From Tamaricihabitans halophyticus (GTDB taxonomy: Bacteria > Actinomycetota > Actinomycetes > Mycobacteriales > Pseudonocardiaceae), in contig NZ_SLXQ01000010.1 of the NCBI RefSeq assembly GCF_004340875.1, forward strand, positions 173,868 through 237,867: a stretch of DNA of 64,000 bases. The letters run 5' to 3'. The notes under the pieces are model-generated. The model saw only the letters and a program-made list of their open reading frames with translations. It had not been told where the DNA came from and ran no database searches. The translations under genes were made by a program, and so were the position numbers. This document shows, in pieces, positions 26,665 through 36,386 of the stretch (position 1 is its first letter; the number at the start of each line of letters is the position of its first letter).

Positions 26665-27837
26665 GTGGGTTATCGGTTCGGTCGGGCGGATGTCGAGTTC
26701 CTGACTTCCGCGACGGGGCGGGAAGCGCTGCGGACCTGCGCGGAGCTCCCGCTCACCAGCGCCTCGCGGATGGCCGATGTGGCCGCGGCGCGGGGCGTGG
26801 CTGGTAGCGATTTCGCGGGCGCGGTACTGGAAACCGTGCTGCTGCGGCGCAAGTCCGTGGAGAAACTGCCTGGCTTCAGCGACTGGTTGTTCACCGATGA
26901 AGCCCTGCAGCAGGCCACTGCGTGGCCGGTCGCGCTGCACCGAGCGGAGCGCATTGCCGGATTACCGGTACACGACGTGACCTGCTCGGTCGGCGTGGAT
27001 CTCGCCGCGCTCGGCACTCGGGCCAGTACGGTCCTCGGTTCCGATGTGGACGAAGTGCGATTGGCCATGGCGCGGCACAACTTGGGGTTGGCGGGAAGCG
27101 TGCCCTGGTTGACGCGGGCGGACGCGCTGCGGCCGGTATCGCGTGCCGCGGTGGTGTTCGCCGATCCCGGCCGGCGGGACAAGGCTGGCCGGCGTAGCTG
27201 GCGGCCCAGCGACTACGCGCCGCCACTCGGCGAGCTGGCCGAGGTGTACGGGAACCGTGAACTGGTAGTGAAATGCGCGCCGGGGATCGACCGCAGCGCC
27301 GTGCCGTGGGCTCGGGAGTTCGAGGTGGTTTCCCTGGATGGTCGGGTACGTGAGGCATGCCTGTGGGCTGGCGCGTTGGCTGGCCCCCGAAGTACGGCGA
27401 CCGTACTCGGTTCGGATGGTTCGGCGTGGTCGGTAACCGAGGATGAGCCGGACGACTGTGTCGAGCGGGAGCCGGGTGCCTGGTTGGTTGACCCGGACGG
27501 GGCGATCGTGCGGGCCGGGCTGGTGCGCCAGTACGCGGCGCGGCACGGCTTGGGGCAGTTGGACGAGCGGATCGCGTACCTCACCGGGGATCATCCGCCG
27601 CCGGGGGTCCGGGCGTTCCGGGTGCTCGAACACGGGAAGTTCCGGGAGAAATCGCTACGTCAGGCGCTGCGCGCGCGGGGTGTCGGGAAGTTGGAGATCC
27701 TGGCGCGGGGTGTGGACATCGATCCGGACGAGTTGCGTAACCGGTTGAAGCCGAAGGGCGAGGCGGCGGTCAGCGTGCTCCTTACCCGGATTGGCCGTGC
27801 GCCGCACGCATTCATCTGTGAACCGCACCGAACCTGA
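26665..27837 (+). CDS. THUMP-like domain SAM-dependent methyltransferase
   Basis: A 390-residue protein of the THUMP-like/class I methyltransferase family: N-terminal helical part, HDVTCSVGVDLAALG (SAM motif I), LGSDVDEVRLAMARHNL, and VVFADPGRRDKAGRRSW in place of the usual DPPR active-site motif; the C-terminal THUMP-like segment (LEILARGVDIDPDELRNRLK) is clear. Such proteins are thought to modify RNA, but the target is not known. GTG start at 26665. Confidence 0.87.
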   Translation: MGYRFGRADVEFLTSATGREALRTCAELPLTSASRMADVAAARGVAGSDFAGAVLETVLLRRKSVEKLPGFSDWLFTDEALQQATAWPVALHRAERIAGLPVHDVTCSVGVDLAALGTRASTVLGSDVDEVRLAMARHNLGLAGSVPWLTRADALRPVSRAAVVFADPGRRDKAGRRSWRPSDYAPPLGELAEVYGNRELVVKCAPGIDRSAVPWAREFEVVSLDGRVREACLWAGALAGPRSTATVLGSDGSAWSVTEDEPDDCVEREPGAWLVDPDGAIVRAGLVRQYAARHGLGQLDERIAYLTGDHPPPGVRAFRVLEHGKFREKSLRQALRARGVGKLEILARGVDIDPDELRNRLKPKGEAAVSVLLTRIGRAPHAFICEPHRT

Positions 27838-27999
27838 CCCGCCAGCGTCTTCCGTAAACCACGTTCTTCAGCGATCGTGCGGGTGAGAAGGTCCGATGAC
27901 GCGCGACCCGCAGCGCGCGCCACCGGACCTCTTTCCCCCATCTCCCGCGGTCACCAGGCCCCGATGCCGGTGTCCGCCTCGGGAAATGCTCCGTGGTCG

Positions 28000-29646
28000 T
28001 CAGACCACGTTGATGCTTCGCCGCTTCAAGCCGGCAAGGCCGATCGCGATCAACGCGACCGCGATCGCGGTCAGTGCCAGCACGGGCGGCAGGCTGAACT
28101 CCTCGGATGGCATCTCCGGTACATGCCCGAACGGCGAGAGCTTGGCCAGCCACGTAGGCAGTCCGAGGATGTTGCCGAGGTAACCGATACCAAAGGCCCA
28201 TACCGGCACGAGCCAGCCCAGTCCGATCCACTGTGGACGCAGCCCGTAGAGCAGCACGACCAGACCGATGGTGCACCACAACGCTGGCAGGTACGCCGCC
28301 GCGGCGGCGATCGACTTGCCGAACAGCGCGCCGTCGCCGGTCGCGTCCGCGGCGAAGTACCCGAGCAGTGCGCCCCCGATCAGCTGCATGACAGCCGAGC
28401 CGAGCAAAGTCACCGCGAGGTGGCTGCCCACCCAACGGGTGCGGGACAGCGGTAGCGCGAGCACCGGTTCGGCCCGTCCCGCCAGCTCTTCAGCCCGCAT
28501 CCGGTTGGTAGCGAGCACCGCGTAGATGGCCACGGTCACCGCGGTGACCAGCATGACCATCGACAGGAACGCTTCGATGAGTACGCCGCCCTGCTCGGCC
28601 AGCGCATCCGACAGCGCCGTGACGCTGCCAAGCATCTCGTCGATGTCGCCGAAGATGGAGCCATAGGCGACGGCGAGCAGCGCGACCGTGACGGTAAAAC
28701 CGATCAGCATGCCCCGGTGTAGCCGCAGCGCCAGGCCGAACGGCTTGACCAGCAGGTCGGAAGCCGCTGGCGAGCCAGGTCGGGCCTGCCGCAGTCCGGA
28801 GCCGACATCCCGCCGGGTGCTCAGGATGACCGCGAGGACGGTGAGTACGACGGTCAGCGCCACCGACAGCAGCAGCGGCCACCAGCGGCCGTCCACGAAC
28901 ACCCAGGTGCGCTGTCCCCAACCGATCGGCGATACCCAGGACAACCCGTTCTCGCCGACATCGCCAGCCGCGCGCAGCACGTAGGCTACCCCGATCCCGG
29001 CCAGCGCCATCCCGGACGCACCCCGGGAGTATCCGGTGATCTGCACGGTCACTGCGGCGAGCGCGGCGAACACGATGCCGACCGCCGTGTGCGCGGCACC
29101 GAAGAGCAGTGCGCCACTGGTGGTGATGCCGTCCATATCCGAAGTGGCGGTGCTCGCCGCGATCAGCAAGCCGAGTACGACGTTGGTCGCGAACGCCACG
29201 ATCAGCGCGGCCGCGGTGTTCGCGTGCCGGCCGACCACCGTCGCACGCACCAGTTCGGCGCGGCCGGTTTCCTCTTCGGTGCGGGTGTGCCGCACCACGA
29301 GTAGCACGCTCATCAGCCCGACGGCCATCGCGGTGAACGCGAACAGCTGATGCATCAGCATCGAGCCCGAGTTGTAGTCCGCGAAGTAGTGGGCCGGCCC
29401 GAGCATGGCCAGTGCGGCGGGGGAGTTCATGCTCTGCGCGGTCGCCATCCGGTCGGCGGCCGACGGGTAGGCCTCGGCGAAACTGCTGAGCGTCCCGATC
29501 GGTACGAGCGCGAAGACGATCAGCCATACCGGGATCCGAACCCGGTCCCTGCGCAGCATGAACCGGATCAGCGTGCCGGTGCCTGCCAAGCTGTTCTGCC
29601 GTCCGGGGGCCTGGGCCGCCGGACGAGACATGGTCATGGTGCTCAT
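28000..29646 (-). CDS. ABC-2 type exporter permease
   Basis: A 548-residue polytopic membrane protein, around 12 hydrophobic helices in two halves, as in the fused ABC-2/TetronasinR-type permeases of actinobacteria ([20 protein letters not shown] at the start; [20 protein letters not shown] at the second half). ATG at 29646 overlaps the stop of the ATPase gene (ATGA), so the two are coupled. Likely exports a drug or other hydrophobic compound. The upstream, divergent GbsR/MarR gene is the probable regulator. Confidence 0.9.
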   Translation of the reverse strand: MSTMTMSRPAAQAPGRQNSLAGTGTLIRFMLRRDRVRIPVWLIVFALVPIGTLSSFAEAYPSAADRMATAQSMNSPAALAMLGPAHYFADYNSGSMLMHQLFAFTAMAVGLMSVLLVVRHTRTEEETGRAELVRATVVGRHANTAAALIVAFATNVVLGLLIAASTATSDMDGITTSGALLFGAAHTAVGIVFAALAAVTVQITGYSRGASGMALAGIGVAYVLRAAGDVGENGLSWVSPIGWGQRTWVFVDGRWWPLLLSVALTVVLTVLAVILSTRRDVGSGLRQARPGSPAASDLLVKPFGLALRLHRGMLIGFTVTVALLAVAYGSIFGDIDEMLGSVTALSDALAEQGGVLIEAFLSMVMLVTAVTVAIYAVLATNRMRAEELAGRAEPVLALPLSRTRWVGSHLAVTLLGSAVMQLIGGALLGYFAADATGDGALFGKSIAAAAAYLPALWCTIGLVVLLYGLRPQWIGLGWLVPVWAFGIGYLGNILGLPTWLAKLSPFGHVPEMPSEEFSLPPVLALTAIAVALIAIGLAGLKRRSINVV

Positions 29647-30581
29647 CGGCTGCTCCCGTTCGTGGCCTCGGCGAGCTCCTCGCCGTAGTGACGCATGAAC
29701 AGCTGCTCGAGTGTCGGTGGCTGGCTGACCAGTGACCGGATTCCCAGGCCATGCAGATGCCCGATGATGCCGTCCAGCTGATCGGTGTCCACATCGAAGT
29801 GCAGCTTGCCGTTGGTCGAGGACAGGTCGTGCACGCCGGGCAGCGATTCCAGCCCGGCCGCCGGACGGACGGTTTCCACCTGCACGCTGGTCCTGGTCAG
29901 GTGCCGCAGATCGGAAAGCGATCCGGATTCGACGATGTGGCCCTGCCGGATAATCGAGACCCGGTCGCACAGCGCTTCGACCTGCGCGAGGATGTGGCTG
30001 GACAGCAGCACCGTGCGGCCAGCGTCTTTCACCTCGTTGATCGCGTCCGCGAAGATCGCTTCCATCAGCGGGTCCAGGCCGGCGGTCGGCTCGTCCAGGA
30101 TCAGCAGTTCCACATCGGAGGCGAGCGCGGCGACGATGGCCACCTTCTGCCGGTTGCCCTTCGAGTAGGTCCGCCCCTTCTTGGTTGGGTCCAGGTCGAA
30201 GCGCTCGCAGAGCTCATTGCGCCGCTTGCGGTCGAATCCGCCGCGCAGCCGCGCGAACAGGTCGATCGCCTCGCCACCGGTGAGGTTCGGCCACAGGCTC
30301 ACATCACCCGGTACGTAGGCGAGTCGCCGGTGCAGTGCGACGGCGTCGTTCCACGGGTCGCCACCGAGGACCTTGGCGGTACCCGAGTCGGCGCGCAGCA
30401 GGCCGAGCAGTACGCGGATCGTCGTCGACTTGCCGGCCCCGTTGGGGCCAAGGAAGCCGTGCACCTCGCCGGTTCCCACGGTCAGGTGCAGGTTGTCGAG
30501 CGCCTTGGTCGGGCCAAACGTTTTGGTCAACCCGGAGACCGCGATCGCGGCACCGCTGGTTGGTTGGCTGTTGGTAGACAT
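29643..30581 (-). CDS. ABC exporter ATP-binding subunit (DrrA-like)
   Basis: A 312-residue ABC ATPase: Walker [15 protein letters not shown], the signature region is degenerate ([16 protein letters not shown] in place of LSGGQ, as in many drug exporters), Walker [15 protein letters not shown]-loop SSHILAQ. A C-terminal extension with [19 protein letters not shown] is typical of daunorubicin-type ATPases. ATG at 30581 is chosen; further upstream frame lacks family similarity. Coupled to the permease. Confidence 0.92.
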   Translation of the reverse strand: MSTNSQPTSGAAIAVSGLTKTFGPTKALDNLHLTVGTGEVHGFLGPNGAGKSTTIRVLLGLLRADSGTAKVLGGDPWNDAVALHRRLAYVPGDVSLWPNLTGGEAIDLFARLRGGFDRKRRNELCERFDLDPTKKGRTYSKGNRQKVAIVAALASDVELLILDEPTAGLDPLMEAIFADAINEVKDAGRTVLLSSHILAQVEALCDRVSIIRQGHIVESGSLSDLRHLTRTSVQVETVRPAAGLESLPGVHDLSSTNGKLHFDVDTDQLDGIIGHLHGLGIRSLVSQPPTLEQLFMRHYGEELAEATNGSSR

Positions 30582-30687
30582 GGCGGGTTGCCCTTTCGTC
30601 GAGCGAAGTCTTGTTGCGGGATACGTTCGCGCCGTTGGGTTTCGAATGGCGAATGACACGCGCACCCGATCGGTTGGCGAACGCGGC

Positions 30688-30721
30688 GCTTACGGCGGGC
30701 GGTACACATCACGCCGTAAGC
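30688..30721. other. Inverted repeat in the divergent ABC/GbsR intergenic region
   Basis: GCTTACGGCG (30688-30697) and CGCCGTAAGC (30712-30721) are perfect 10-bp inverted arms separated by 14 bp. It may be a second operator or a hairpin in the ABC transcript leader (about 107 bp upstream of the ATPase start). The rest of the 368-bp gap (30582-30949) holds the promoter/operator listed next and no convincing gene. Confidence 0.45.
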
Positions 30722-30878
30722 CGTAGGCGGGTAGTTATCCGGGGTGAGTTATCTCGGCGGGTCCGAGTCGGCCTTGCGCGCCCCCGCGTACGACGACGAC
30801 AGGCGGCCAGGCCGACGCAGGGCTTCGCCCCAACCGGTCAGCAGCGTCAATCTCGTCATGCATCGGAATCTACAGTAG

Positions 30879-30913
30879 CTTCACAATTTTGTGAAGTTAA
30901 GGAATCGTATAAA
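30879..30913 (+). promoter_or_regulatory. GbsR/MarR operator with adjacent -10 element
   Basis: CTTCACAATTTTGTGAAG (30879-30896) has perfect 8-bp arms around TT. A TATAAA hexamer (30908-30913) sits 12 bp downstream, 37 bp before the regulator start, and no standard -35 is evident at 17 bp. The palindrome overlaps where RNA polymerase would bind, fitting autorepression by the downstream GbsR/MarR gene. Confidence 0.65.
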
Positions 30914-30949
30914 CTGACCCAGTGGGGTTGCCAACGGAAGGATGGCCTG

Positions 30950-31486
30950 GTGGTTGCGGTGCCGGAGGACAACGCGTCACCCGTTCGGGAACCGGACGAC
31001 GTGTCGCGCTTCATCGAGCGTTTCGCGGCGGTGTTGACGGATCTGGGGATGGCGCGGATGCCGGCGCGGGTGTTCGTCGCCCTGCTCACCATCGATTCGG
31101 GAAAGGTCACGGCAGGTGAGCTGGCCGAGCTGTTGCGCGCCAGTCCTGGCGCGGTATCCGGTGCGGTGCGTTACCTCATGCAGTTGAACCTACTGCGTAG
31201 GGAGCGCGAACCGGGGGAGCGGCGGGATCACTACGTGCTGCACGACGACACCTGGTACGAGGGCGCGACCCGCAAGGATCAGGGCATTCGACAGTGGGCG
31301 GTCACCGCGAAGGAAGGTATCGACGTGCTCGGCCCGGATACCGCGGCTGGCCGCAGGCTGGCCGAAACCTTGCATTTCCTCGAGTTCATGCAGGCGAAGC
31401 TGCCCGAGCTGATCGAGGAATGGAGTGTGCGCCGGCAGGAGCTGCGGGCCAAGTGGGCTGCCGAGGACGAGGTGCCCGAAGCCTGA
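30950..31486 (+). CDS. GbsR/MarR family transcriptional regulator
   Basis: A 178-residue regulator: helices at RFIERFAAVLTDLGMARMPA, winged helix with ELAELLRASPGAVSGAVRYL and wing REREPGERRDHYVL, then a C-terminal helical dimer region (LAETLHFLEFMQAKLPELIE). GbsR-type proteins divergent from ABC exporters are a common actinobacterial arrangement. GTG at 30950 with GGAAGGA 7 nt upstream. It likely controls both its own gene and the ABC pair through the palindrome at 30879. Confidence 0.9.
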   Translation: MVAVPEDNASPVREPDDVSRFIERFAAVLTDLGMARMPARVFVALLTIDSGKVTAGELAELLRASPGAVSGAVRYLMQLNLLRREREPGERRDHYVLHDDTWYEGATRKDQGIRQWAVTAKEGIDVLGPDTAAGRRLAETLHFLEFMQAKLPELIEEWSVRRQELRAKWAAEDEVPEA

Positions 31487-31507
31487 GCTGCTGGATTCCT
31501 GGACCGG

Positions 31508-32461
31508 TTAGCCGGTCAGCCCGGCGAGCAGGTAGCGGTGTAGCTCGTCGCGGTCGGCGTCGATGGCAACCAGTACCTCGCGGGACCGCTCGCCTGGCGT
31601 GATCTCGCCCAGCTCGGTTCGCCGCCGGTCGGCGAGTGTCGCTCCACGCCCTGGGCCGAAGCCGCATTCCACCTCGATCGGAAGAGACTCGCAGTCCAGC
31701 GTTCCCGGCCGGATGGCCTCGGCAACCGCGAGGACGTCGTGCACGACCATGCCGTCTCTGCCGAGCGCGGTCTGGTAGTAGGCACGGTAGTCGGGGATGA
31801 GCGCATGCAGCGCGGTGCCAATCGCGCCGGCCGCCGGCAGCGAATCCAGCCAGTCGCCGCTGACCGCGCATGCGGTCGTCAGCTCCAGCGGCACCAGCAC
31901 GGTCGGCACGGCCTCTTCGACGAGGACCCTGCGGGCGGCTTCCGGGTCGCTCCAGATGTTGAACTCGGCGGAGGCGGTGGTGTTCCCGCCGTCCAGGCCG
32001 CCGCCCATGATCACCAGCCGATCGATCTTGGGGGTCAGCTCCGGGTACGCGGCGAGCAGTAGGGCGATATTCGTCAACGGTCCGATCGCCGCGATGGTGA
32101 CCGGCTCGCTGCTGTCCCTGAGCAGTTCGGCCAGTAGCGCGACGGCGCCGTGCTGGTGTACCGGCACGGTCGCGGCGGGCAGTACGTCCGCGTGTCCGGA
32201 AAGGCCGTCCGCGCCGTGCGCGTACCGCGCGCGCATCGGATGCGGGTGTGCCAGCGGACGGTCGGCGCCCACCGCGACGGGCACATCCGGGCGCCCGCAC
32301 AGGGCGAGCAGCCGGCGCGCGTTCTCCGTGGTCCTTGTCAACGGCACGTTTCCGAAGACCGTGGTCAGCGCGCGGAGCTCGACCTCCGGACTGCGCGCCG
32401 CGAGGGCAATCGCGAAGGCGTCGTCCACGCCGGGGTCGGTGTCGATGATCAGTGGTCGCAT
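31508..32461 (-). CDS. Nucleoside hydrolase (IunH/URH family)
   Basis: A 317-residue inosine-uridine-preferring type nucleoside hydrolase cleaving the N-glycosidic bond of ribonucleosides. The Ca2+-binding signature DTDPGVDDAFAIALA is at the N-terminus, with VIMGGGLDGGN and AEFNIWSDPEAA further along, and the late Asp in GRDGMVVHDVLA. ATG at 32461 places DTDPG at residue 7, as expected. Salvage enzyme, cytosolic. It ends 22 bp from the convergent regulator gene. Confidence 0.93.
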   Translation of the reverse strand: MRPLIIDTDPGVDDAFAIALAARSPEVELRALTTVFGNVPLTRTTENARRLLALCGRPDVPVAVGADRPLAHPHPMRARYAHGADGLSGHADVLPAATVPVHQHGAVALLAELLRDSSEPVTIAAIGPLTNIALLLAAYPELTPKIDRLVIMGGGLDGGNTTASAEFNIWSDPEAARRVLVEEAVPTVLVPLELTTACAVSGDWLDSLPAAGAIGTALHALIPDYRAYYQTALGRDGMVVHDVLAVAEAIRPGTLDCESLPIEVECGFGPGRGATLADRRRTELGEITPGERSREVLVAIDADRDELHRYLLAGLTG

Positions 32462-32498
32462 GGGCTCATTAGATCGCGGCCCGATACGGTCTGGCGAT

Positions 32499-33263
32499 AT
32501 GACGTCGATGTGGGGTTCGCCGGTGACGGAACGGCTGCGCGCCTGGCGCGGGATCCGGCGCGATCCGCGCCAAGCGAAGTTCCTCACCAGGGAGTCGCTG
32601 CGCTGGGTCCTGCGTAACCGCGCGTACACCCCGTGGTACCTGGTGCGGTACTGGCGGTTGCTGCGGTTTCGGCTGGCCAATCCGCACGTGATCCTGCGCG
32701 GCATGGTGTTTCTGGGCAAGGACGTCGAGCTGCACTGCCGGCCCGGCTACGGCCGGTTGGAGATCGGTCGCTGGGTACACATCGGGGACGGGAACGCGAT
32801 TCGCTGCCATGAAGGATCGCTGCGGATCGGCGACAAGGCCGTCTTCGGGCGGCAGAACACCATCAACTGCTACCTGGACATCGAGATCGGCGCGGCTACA
32901 TTGATCGCCGACTGGGTGTATATCTGCGATTTCGACCATGTGACCGCCGATGTGCACCTCCCGATCAAGGATCAGGGCATCGTCAAGCTACCGACGAGGA
33001 TCGGCCCGGACTGCTGGATCGGTACCAAGGTGTCGGTGCTACGCGGCACCCGGGTTGGCCGCGGCTGTGTACTTGGCGCGCATGCGGTGGTTCGTGGCGA
33101 TATTCCGGACTACGGGATCGCGGTCGGTTCGCCAGCAAGGGTGGTGCGTGATCGGCTGGCCGACTACGAGGCGGACGCGCAGCGCAGGGCCGCAGTGGCG
33201 GATATGGCGCGCAAGGCGGCCGAGGCGGTCGAGCGTTCCTATCAGGAGGGCGACGGCGCCTGA
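32499..33263 (+). CDS. Left-handed beta-helix acyltransferase
   Basis: A 254-residue hexapeptide-repeat protein. After a basic helical N-terminus, isoleucine-rich hexapeptide turns are seen from about residue 80 (RLEIGRWVHIGDGNAIRCHE, LRIGDKAVFGRQNTI, LDIEIGAATLIADWVYI) and the second block IGPDCWIGTKVSVLRGTRVG, RGCVLGAHAVVRGDIP, YGIAVGSPARVVR, which is the usual acetyltransferase end. Substrate unknown; perhaps a cell-surface glycan. Its last 22 bp overlap the convergent SURF1 gene. Confidence 0.87.
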   Translation: MTSMWGSPVTERLRAWRGIRRDPRQAKFLTRESLRWVLRNRAYTPWYLVRYWRLLRFRLANPHVILRGMVFLGKDVELHCRPGYGRLEIGRWVHIGDGNAIRCHEGSLRIGDKAVFGRQNTINCYLDIEIGAATLIADWVYICDFDHVTADVHLPIKDQGIVKLPTRIGPDCWIGTKVSVLRGTRVGRGCVLGAHAVVRGDIPDYGIAVGSPARVVRDRLADYEADAQRRAAVADMARKAAEAVERSYQEGDGA

Positions 33264-34120
33264 GCCGTGGCCGGTGGCCGATCGGGATCATCGCTGGTTT
33301 GCGTGTCCTCGCTGGCGGCCCGTTCGGCGCGTTCATCCTCGGCGAGAATTTCCGCGACGGACTTGCGGCGCGGCTTCGGTTCGGCCAGCGCGCCACCTGG
33401 CCGAGCCTCCCGCCAGCTGAAGTAGCCCCAGCCGAGGATTGCCATCGTGCCGAAGGCGATCCACTGCAAGGCATAGGAGAAGTACGGCCCCGCTTCCAGC
33501 TGCGGGAGTGGCAGTGGGCGAAGCCCTCCCGGTTGCTCGGCGGAAAGCTGCAGGTATCCGGGGTTGATCCGCAAGCCGGTCGTCTGACCGACGGTGTCCG
33601 CGTTGATGGCGTACACCTGCTGGTGGCCGTCCTCGGCGAACGCGGGCCGGTTCTGCGGATCGTTTTCGTCCGCGCGGATGCGGGCGCTGAGTTCTACCTG
33701 CCCACGGGGCGCCGCGGCGTAGTCGGGGATTCTGCTCTGCCCGTCCGGTTCCACGAAGCCGCGGTTGACCAGTACGTACTGGCCGTTGGTCAGCTGAAAC
33801 GGAGTGAGAACCTCGAAGGCGGCCCCGCCGTCCACGGTGCGCAACCTGGCGACCACCTCGTCGTCCGGTAGGTACCGGCCGGTCATCCGTACCTGTTCCC
33901 ACTGCTCGTTCGTGGTAGGCGCGGTGCCGTTCGGCAGGATCTCGGTAAGTGGCCGAGGGCGCTCCTCGAACGAGCGCTCCAAGGCGGCGTTCTGCGTGCT
34001 TTGTTCGTCATGCCGGTCGAACTGCCATGGGGCCAGCATCGTGTAGCAGGCCGCGGCGAACACGAAGACGACAGCGGTCAGCCCGAGCCAGCCTGGTCGT
34101 AGCAGAAACTTCCACCGCAC
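33242..34120 (-). CDS. SURF1-family cytochrome oxidase assembly protein
   Basis: A 292-residue membrane protein with two transmembrane helices flanking the SURF1 domain: LTAVVFVFAAACYTMLAPWQ near the N-terminus and the family motif YFSYALQWIAFGTMAILGWG near residue 240. LNRGFVEPDG-like VLVNRGFVEPDGQSRIPDY is also typical. It helps haem a insertion in aa3-type oxidase. The Glu/Arg-rich tail is cytosolic. Counterpart of M. tuberculosis Rv2235. Confidence 0.9.
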   Translation of the reverse strand: MRWKFLLRPGWLGLTAVVFVFAAACYTMLAPWQFDRHDEQSTQNAALERSFEERPRPLTEILPNGTAPTTNEQWEQVRMTGRYLPDDEVVARLRTVDGGAAFEVLTPFQLTNGQYVLVNRGFVEPDGQSRIPDYAAAPRGQVELSARIRADENDPQNRPAFAEDGHQQVYAINADTVGQTTGLRINPGYLQLSAEQPGGLRPLPLPQLEAGPYFSYALQWIAFGTMAILGWGYFSWREARPGGALAEPKPRRKSVAEILAEDERAERAASEDTQTSDDPDRPPATAQAPSPS

Positions 34121-34269
34121 ACCTCAACGGTAAGCGGTCCCCGTCGCAGCGCACCCGTCAGGGTCGCGCCCGTGATCGACGTTACAGTCCGACATTCCTG
34201 ACGTATTGCGTCAAAGCGTCACAGTTAAGGCTGTTAAGCGCATTACCGGGACATTGAGAGGGACGAACA

Positions 34270-34884
34270 ATTAAAAACACACGGATTACGTTGCTGGCAG
34301 TGTTAGGTGCAGCCGCGATAGCGGCCTCTGCCTGCGGCAGCGGGGACGATGAGCAGGACTCCGCCGCGCCCACAACGGCGGAGACTTCCGCGTCGGAACC
34401 GAGCGAGGAGCCGGCGGATGCCGGGACCGCCGGGGACGCGGAGCTGACCGAGCCGGGTACCGAGCTTTCGGTGGGTGACCGCGCGGTGCTGCCCTTCGAG
34501 GAGGGCGCTATCGGCATCACCGTCACCTCTATCGAGGAAGGCGACACCGAGGGCTTCCGCGCGGACAATGCGGATAACCCGGACGCCGCGAAGATCATTC
34601 CGTACTACATCAAGTACACGGTGGAAAACGTCGATGGCAGCGACTTCGGCAACACCTCGGTGCCTCGGCTCGGCGGTATCACCGCTGACGGCGGCACCAC
34701 CGGCACGGTGTTGACGGGCAGCCTCGGCGACTGTGAGCAGGTGCGTCCGGACGAGGACTTCACCGAGGTCGGCGCCACCTTCGAAACCTGCAACCTGCAG
34801 GGCGGTCAGGAAGGTCGCGAGGTCGGCGGGGTCAAGTTCGATGAGGACGACTACCGCGACGACCCCGTGGTCTGGATGAAGTAA
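34270..34884 (+). CDS. Secreted lipoprotein with probable ATT start
   Basis: A 204-residue lipoprotein: signal MKNTRITLLAVLGAAAIAAS with lipobox ASAC, an acidic Ser/Thr/Ala linker, then a soluble domain of about 140 residues (LPFEEGAIGITVTSIEEGDT, IPYYIKYTVENVDGS) resembling the DUF4352/telokin-like fold, with two cysteines. No ATG, GTG or TTG lies between the preceding in-frame stop (34255-34257) and TTG 34291, which would give a signal without positive charges. ATT 34270 lies 6 nt after GAGGGA and restores the KNTR n-region, so it is preferred. Function unknown. Confidence 0.7.
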   Translation: MKNTRITLLAVLGAAAIAASACGSGDDEQDSAAPTTAETSASEPSEEPADAGTAGDAELTEPGTELSVGDRAVLPFEEGAIGITVTSIEEGDTEGFRADNADNPDAAKIIPYYIKYTVENVDGSDFGNTSVPRLGGITADGGTTGTVLTGSLGDCEQVRPDEDFTEVGATFETCNLQGGQEGREVGGVKFDEDDYRDDPVVWMK

Positions 34885-34948
34885 GTAGGTACCGGCTGGT
34901 TGGTCATCACCCGTGGCGGCCAACCAGCCGTCCAGGCTCAGTTCACCT

Positions 34949-35137
34949 TCAGCCCAGGCTCAGCGCGCCGGACGGGCAGAGATTGACCGCTTCCTCGACG
35001 ATCGCGAGCTGCTCCGCCGTCGGCGAATCGGTCAGCAGGATCACCGTGCCGTCGTCCTCGCTCTGATCGAAGACCTCGGGGGCGGTGAGCGCGCACATGC
35101 CGGCGCCGATGCACACGTTGGTGTCCGCTTTGATCAC
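34949..35137 (-). CDS. Ferredoxin (3Fe-4S type), P450 partner
   Basis: A 62-residue ferredoxin with cysteines in CIGAGMC and NLCPSGA, the three-cysteine pattern of actinobacterial 3Fe-4S P450 ferredoxins; the residue at the usual second cysteine position is missing, which excludes a 4Fe-4S cluster. GTG start at 35137 with GGGAGA upstream. It lies 9 bp downstream of the P450 gene, so it is the electron donor in one operon. Confidence 0.92.
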   Translation of the reverse strand: MIKADTNVCIGAGMCALTAPEVFDQSEDDGTVILLTDSPTAEQLAIVEEAVNLCPSGALSLG

Positions 35138-35146
35138 TTGTTCTCC

Positions 35147-36328
35147 CTACCACGAGACAGGTAGCTCGTGCACGCCATAGATCGTCATATCGGTGCGCAG
35201 CGGTATGTCCGCGACTGGCACCGCGAGGCGCAGCGTGGGGAACCGGCGCAGCAGCGTGGTGTAACCGATGCGCATCTCGATTCTGGCCAATTGCTGGCCA
35301 AGACATTGGTGCACCCCGTGACCGAAGGCCAGGTGCCCTTGGGTTTGCCCGGCAAGGTTCAGCTGATCCGGTTCGGCGAACTGGCCGGAATCCCGGTTCG
35401 CGGCTGGAATGGACAGCAGGACCTGGTCGCCGACGGCAATGCCCTCGCCGCCCAGTTCCGTTTCGTACGTGGCCACCCGGGTGGTGCCGAACTGGATCAC
35501 CGAGAGATAGCGGAGTAGCTCTTCGACGGCGACATCCACGCTGGTTTCGCTGGCCCGCAGGGCATCGGCTTGCTCCGGGTGTCGCAGCAGCGCCAGCGTG
35601 CCAAGGCTGAGCATATTCGCGGTGGTCTCGTGCCCCGCGACAAGCAGGACCATGCTGACGCCGATCAGCTCGCGATCGGTGAGTTCGCCGTTTTCGATGA
35701 GTCCGCTCAGCAGGTCGTCGGTGGGCTCGCGCCGTTTCCGCTCGATCAATCCGGCGAGGAAGCCGGCAAGGGACTGGACCGCGGCGAGCGCTTCCTCGTC
35801 CGAGACTCCCAGTCGCAAAGCGGTCGCGCTGTTTCGCTGGAAATCCGCGCGATCGGCATAAGGCACGCCGAGCAGTTCGCAGATCACCAGCGATGGCACC
35901 GGTAGCGCGAAGGCCGCAACCAGGTCAGCGGGTGGCCCCGAGGCCGCCATGGCTTCCAGGTGTTCGTCCACGATCTGCTGGATACGGGGTTGCAGCTGAT
36001 TCATCCGGCGCACGGTGAACTGGCCGGTCAGCTGCCGGCGAAAGCGGGTGTGCTCGGGCGGGTCCATCGCGATGAACATCCCGTCGACCGGTGGTTTTCC
36101 GGTTTCCTTGTCCCGGGTTTCGCCGCGTGCCACGACCTGCTTGCGTAGCTCCATCTTGCTGCTGAAGCCACTGTCGGCGAGCACCGATTTGGCTAGCGGA
36201 TGGCTGGTGATCAGCCAGCCGAGGCTGCCGTCCGGCAGCGTGAACCGGCGGATCCCGCGATCGTCGGCGCGCAACTCCTCGGGCGGGTCGAACGGATTGG
36301 TTCGGGCGGTCGGCAGCGGTGCGGCCAT
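35147..36328 (-). CDS. Cytochrome P450
   Basis: A 393-residue bacterial class I P450 (CYP105/107-like length). I-helix oxygen-activation motif VAGHETTANML, K-helix ExxR (EELLRYLS), and haem loop FGHGVHQCLG with thiolate Cys342 are intact. Upstream AAAGGAG gives a clear ATG start. Its 3' neighbour is its ferredoxin, its 5' neighbour a divergent TetR gene with a palindromic operator between, suggesting induction by a small molecule. The substrate cannot be told from sequence. Confidence 0.93.
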   Translation of the reverse strand: MAAPLPTARTNPFDPPEELRADDRGIRRFTLPDGSLGWLITSHPLAKSVLADSGFSSKMELRKQVVARGETRDKETGKPPVDGMFIAMDPPEHTRFRRQLTGQFTVRRMNQLQPRIQQIVDEHLEAMAASGPPADLVAAFALPVPSLVICELLGVPYADRADFQRNSATALRLGVSDEEALAAVQSLAGFLAGLIERKRREPTDDLLSGLIENGELTDRELIGVSMVLLVAGHETTANMLSLGTLALLRHPEQADALRASETSVDVAVEELLRYLSVIQFGTTRVATYETELGGEGIAVGDQVLLSIPAANRDSGQFAEPDQLNLAGQTQGHLAFGHGVHQCLGQQLARIEMRIGYTTLLRRFPTLRLAVPVADIPLRTDMTIYGVHELPVSW

Positions 36329-36386
36329 CGCCGGCTCCTTTCGGCCGATAAAAACTGATAGTGACAGTCAAACATGAGCTACTACT

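Noticed and set aside
27838..27870. A possible fifth copy of the 25-bp repeat at another convergent junction
   Set aside because: Only ACGTTCTT is shared; the rest does not match.
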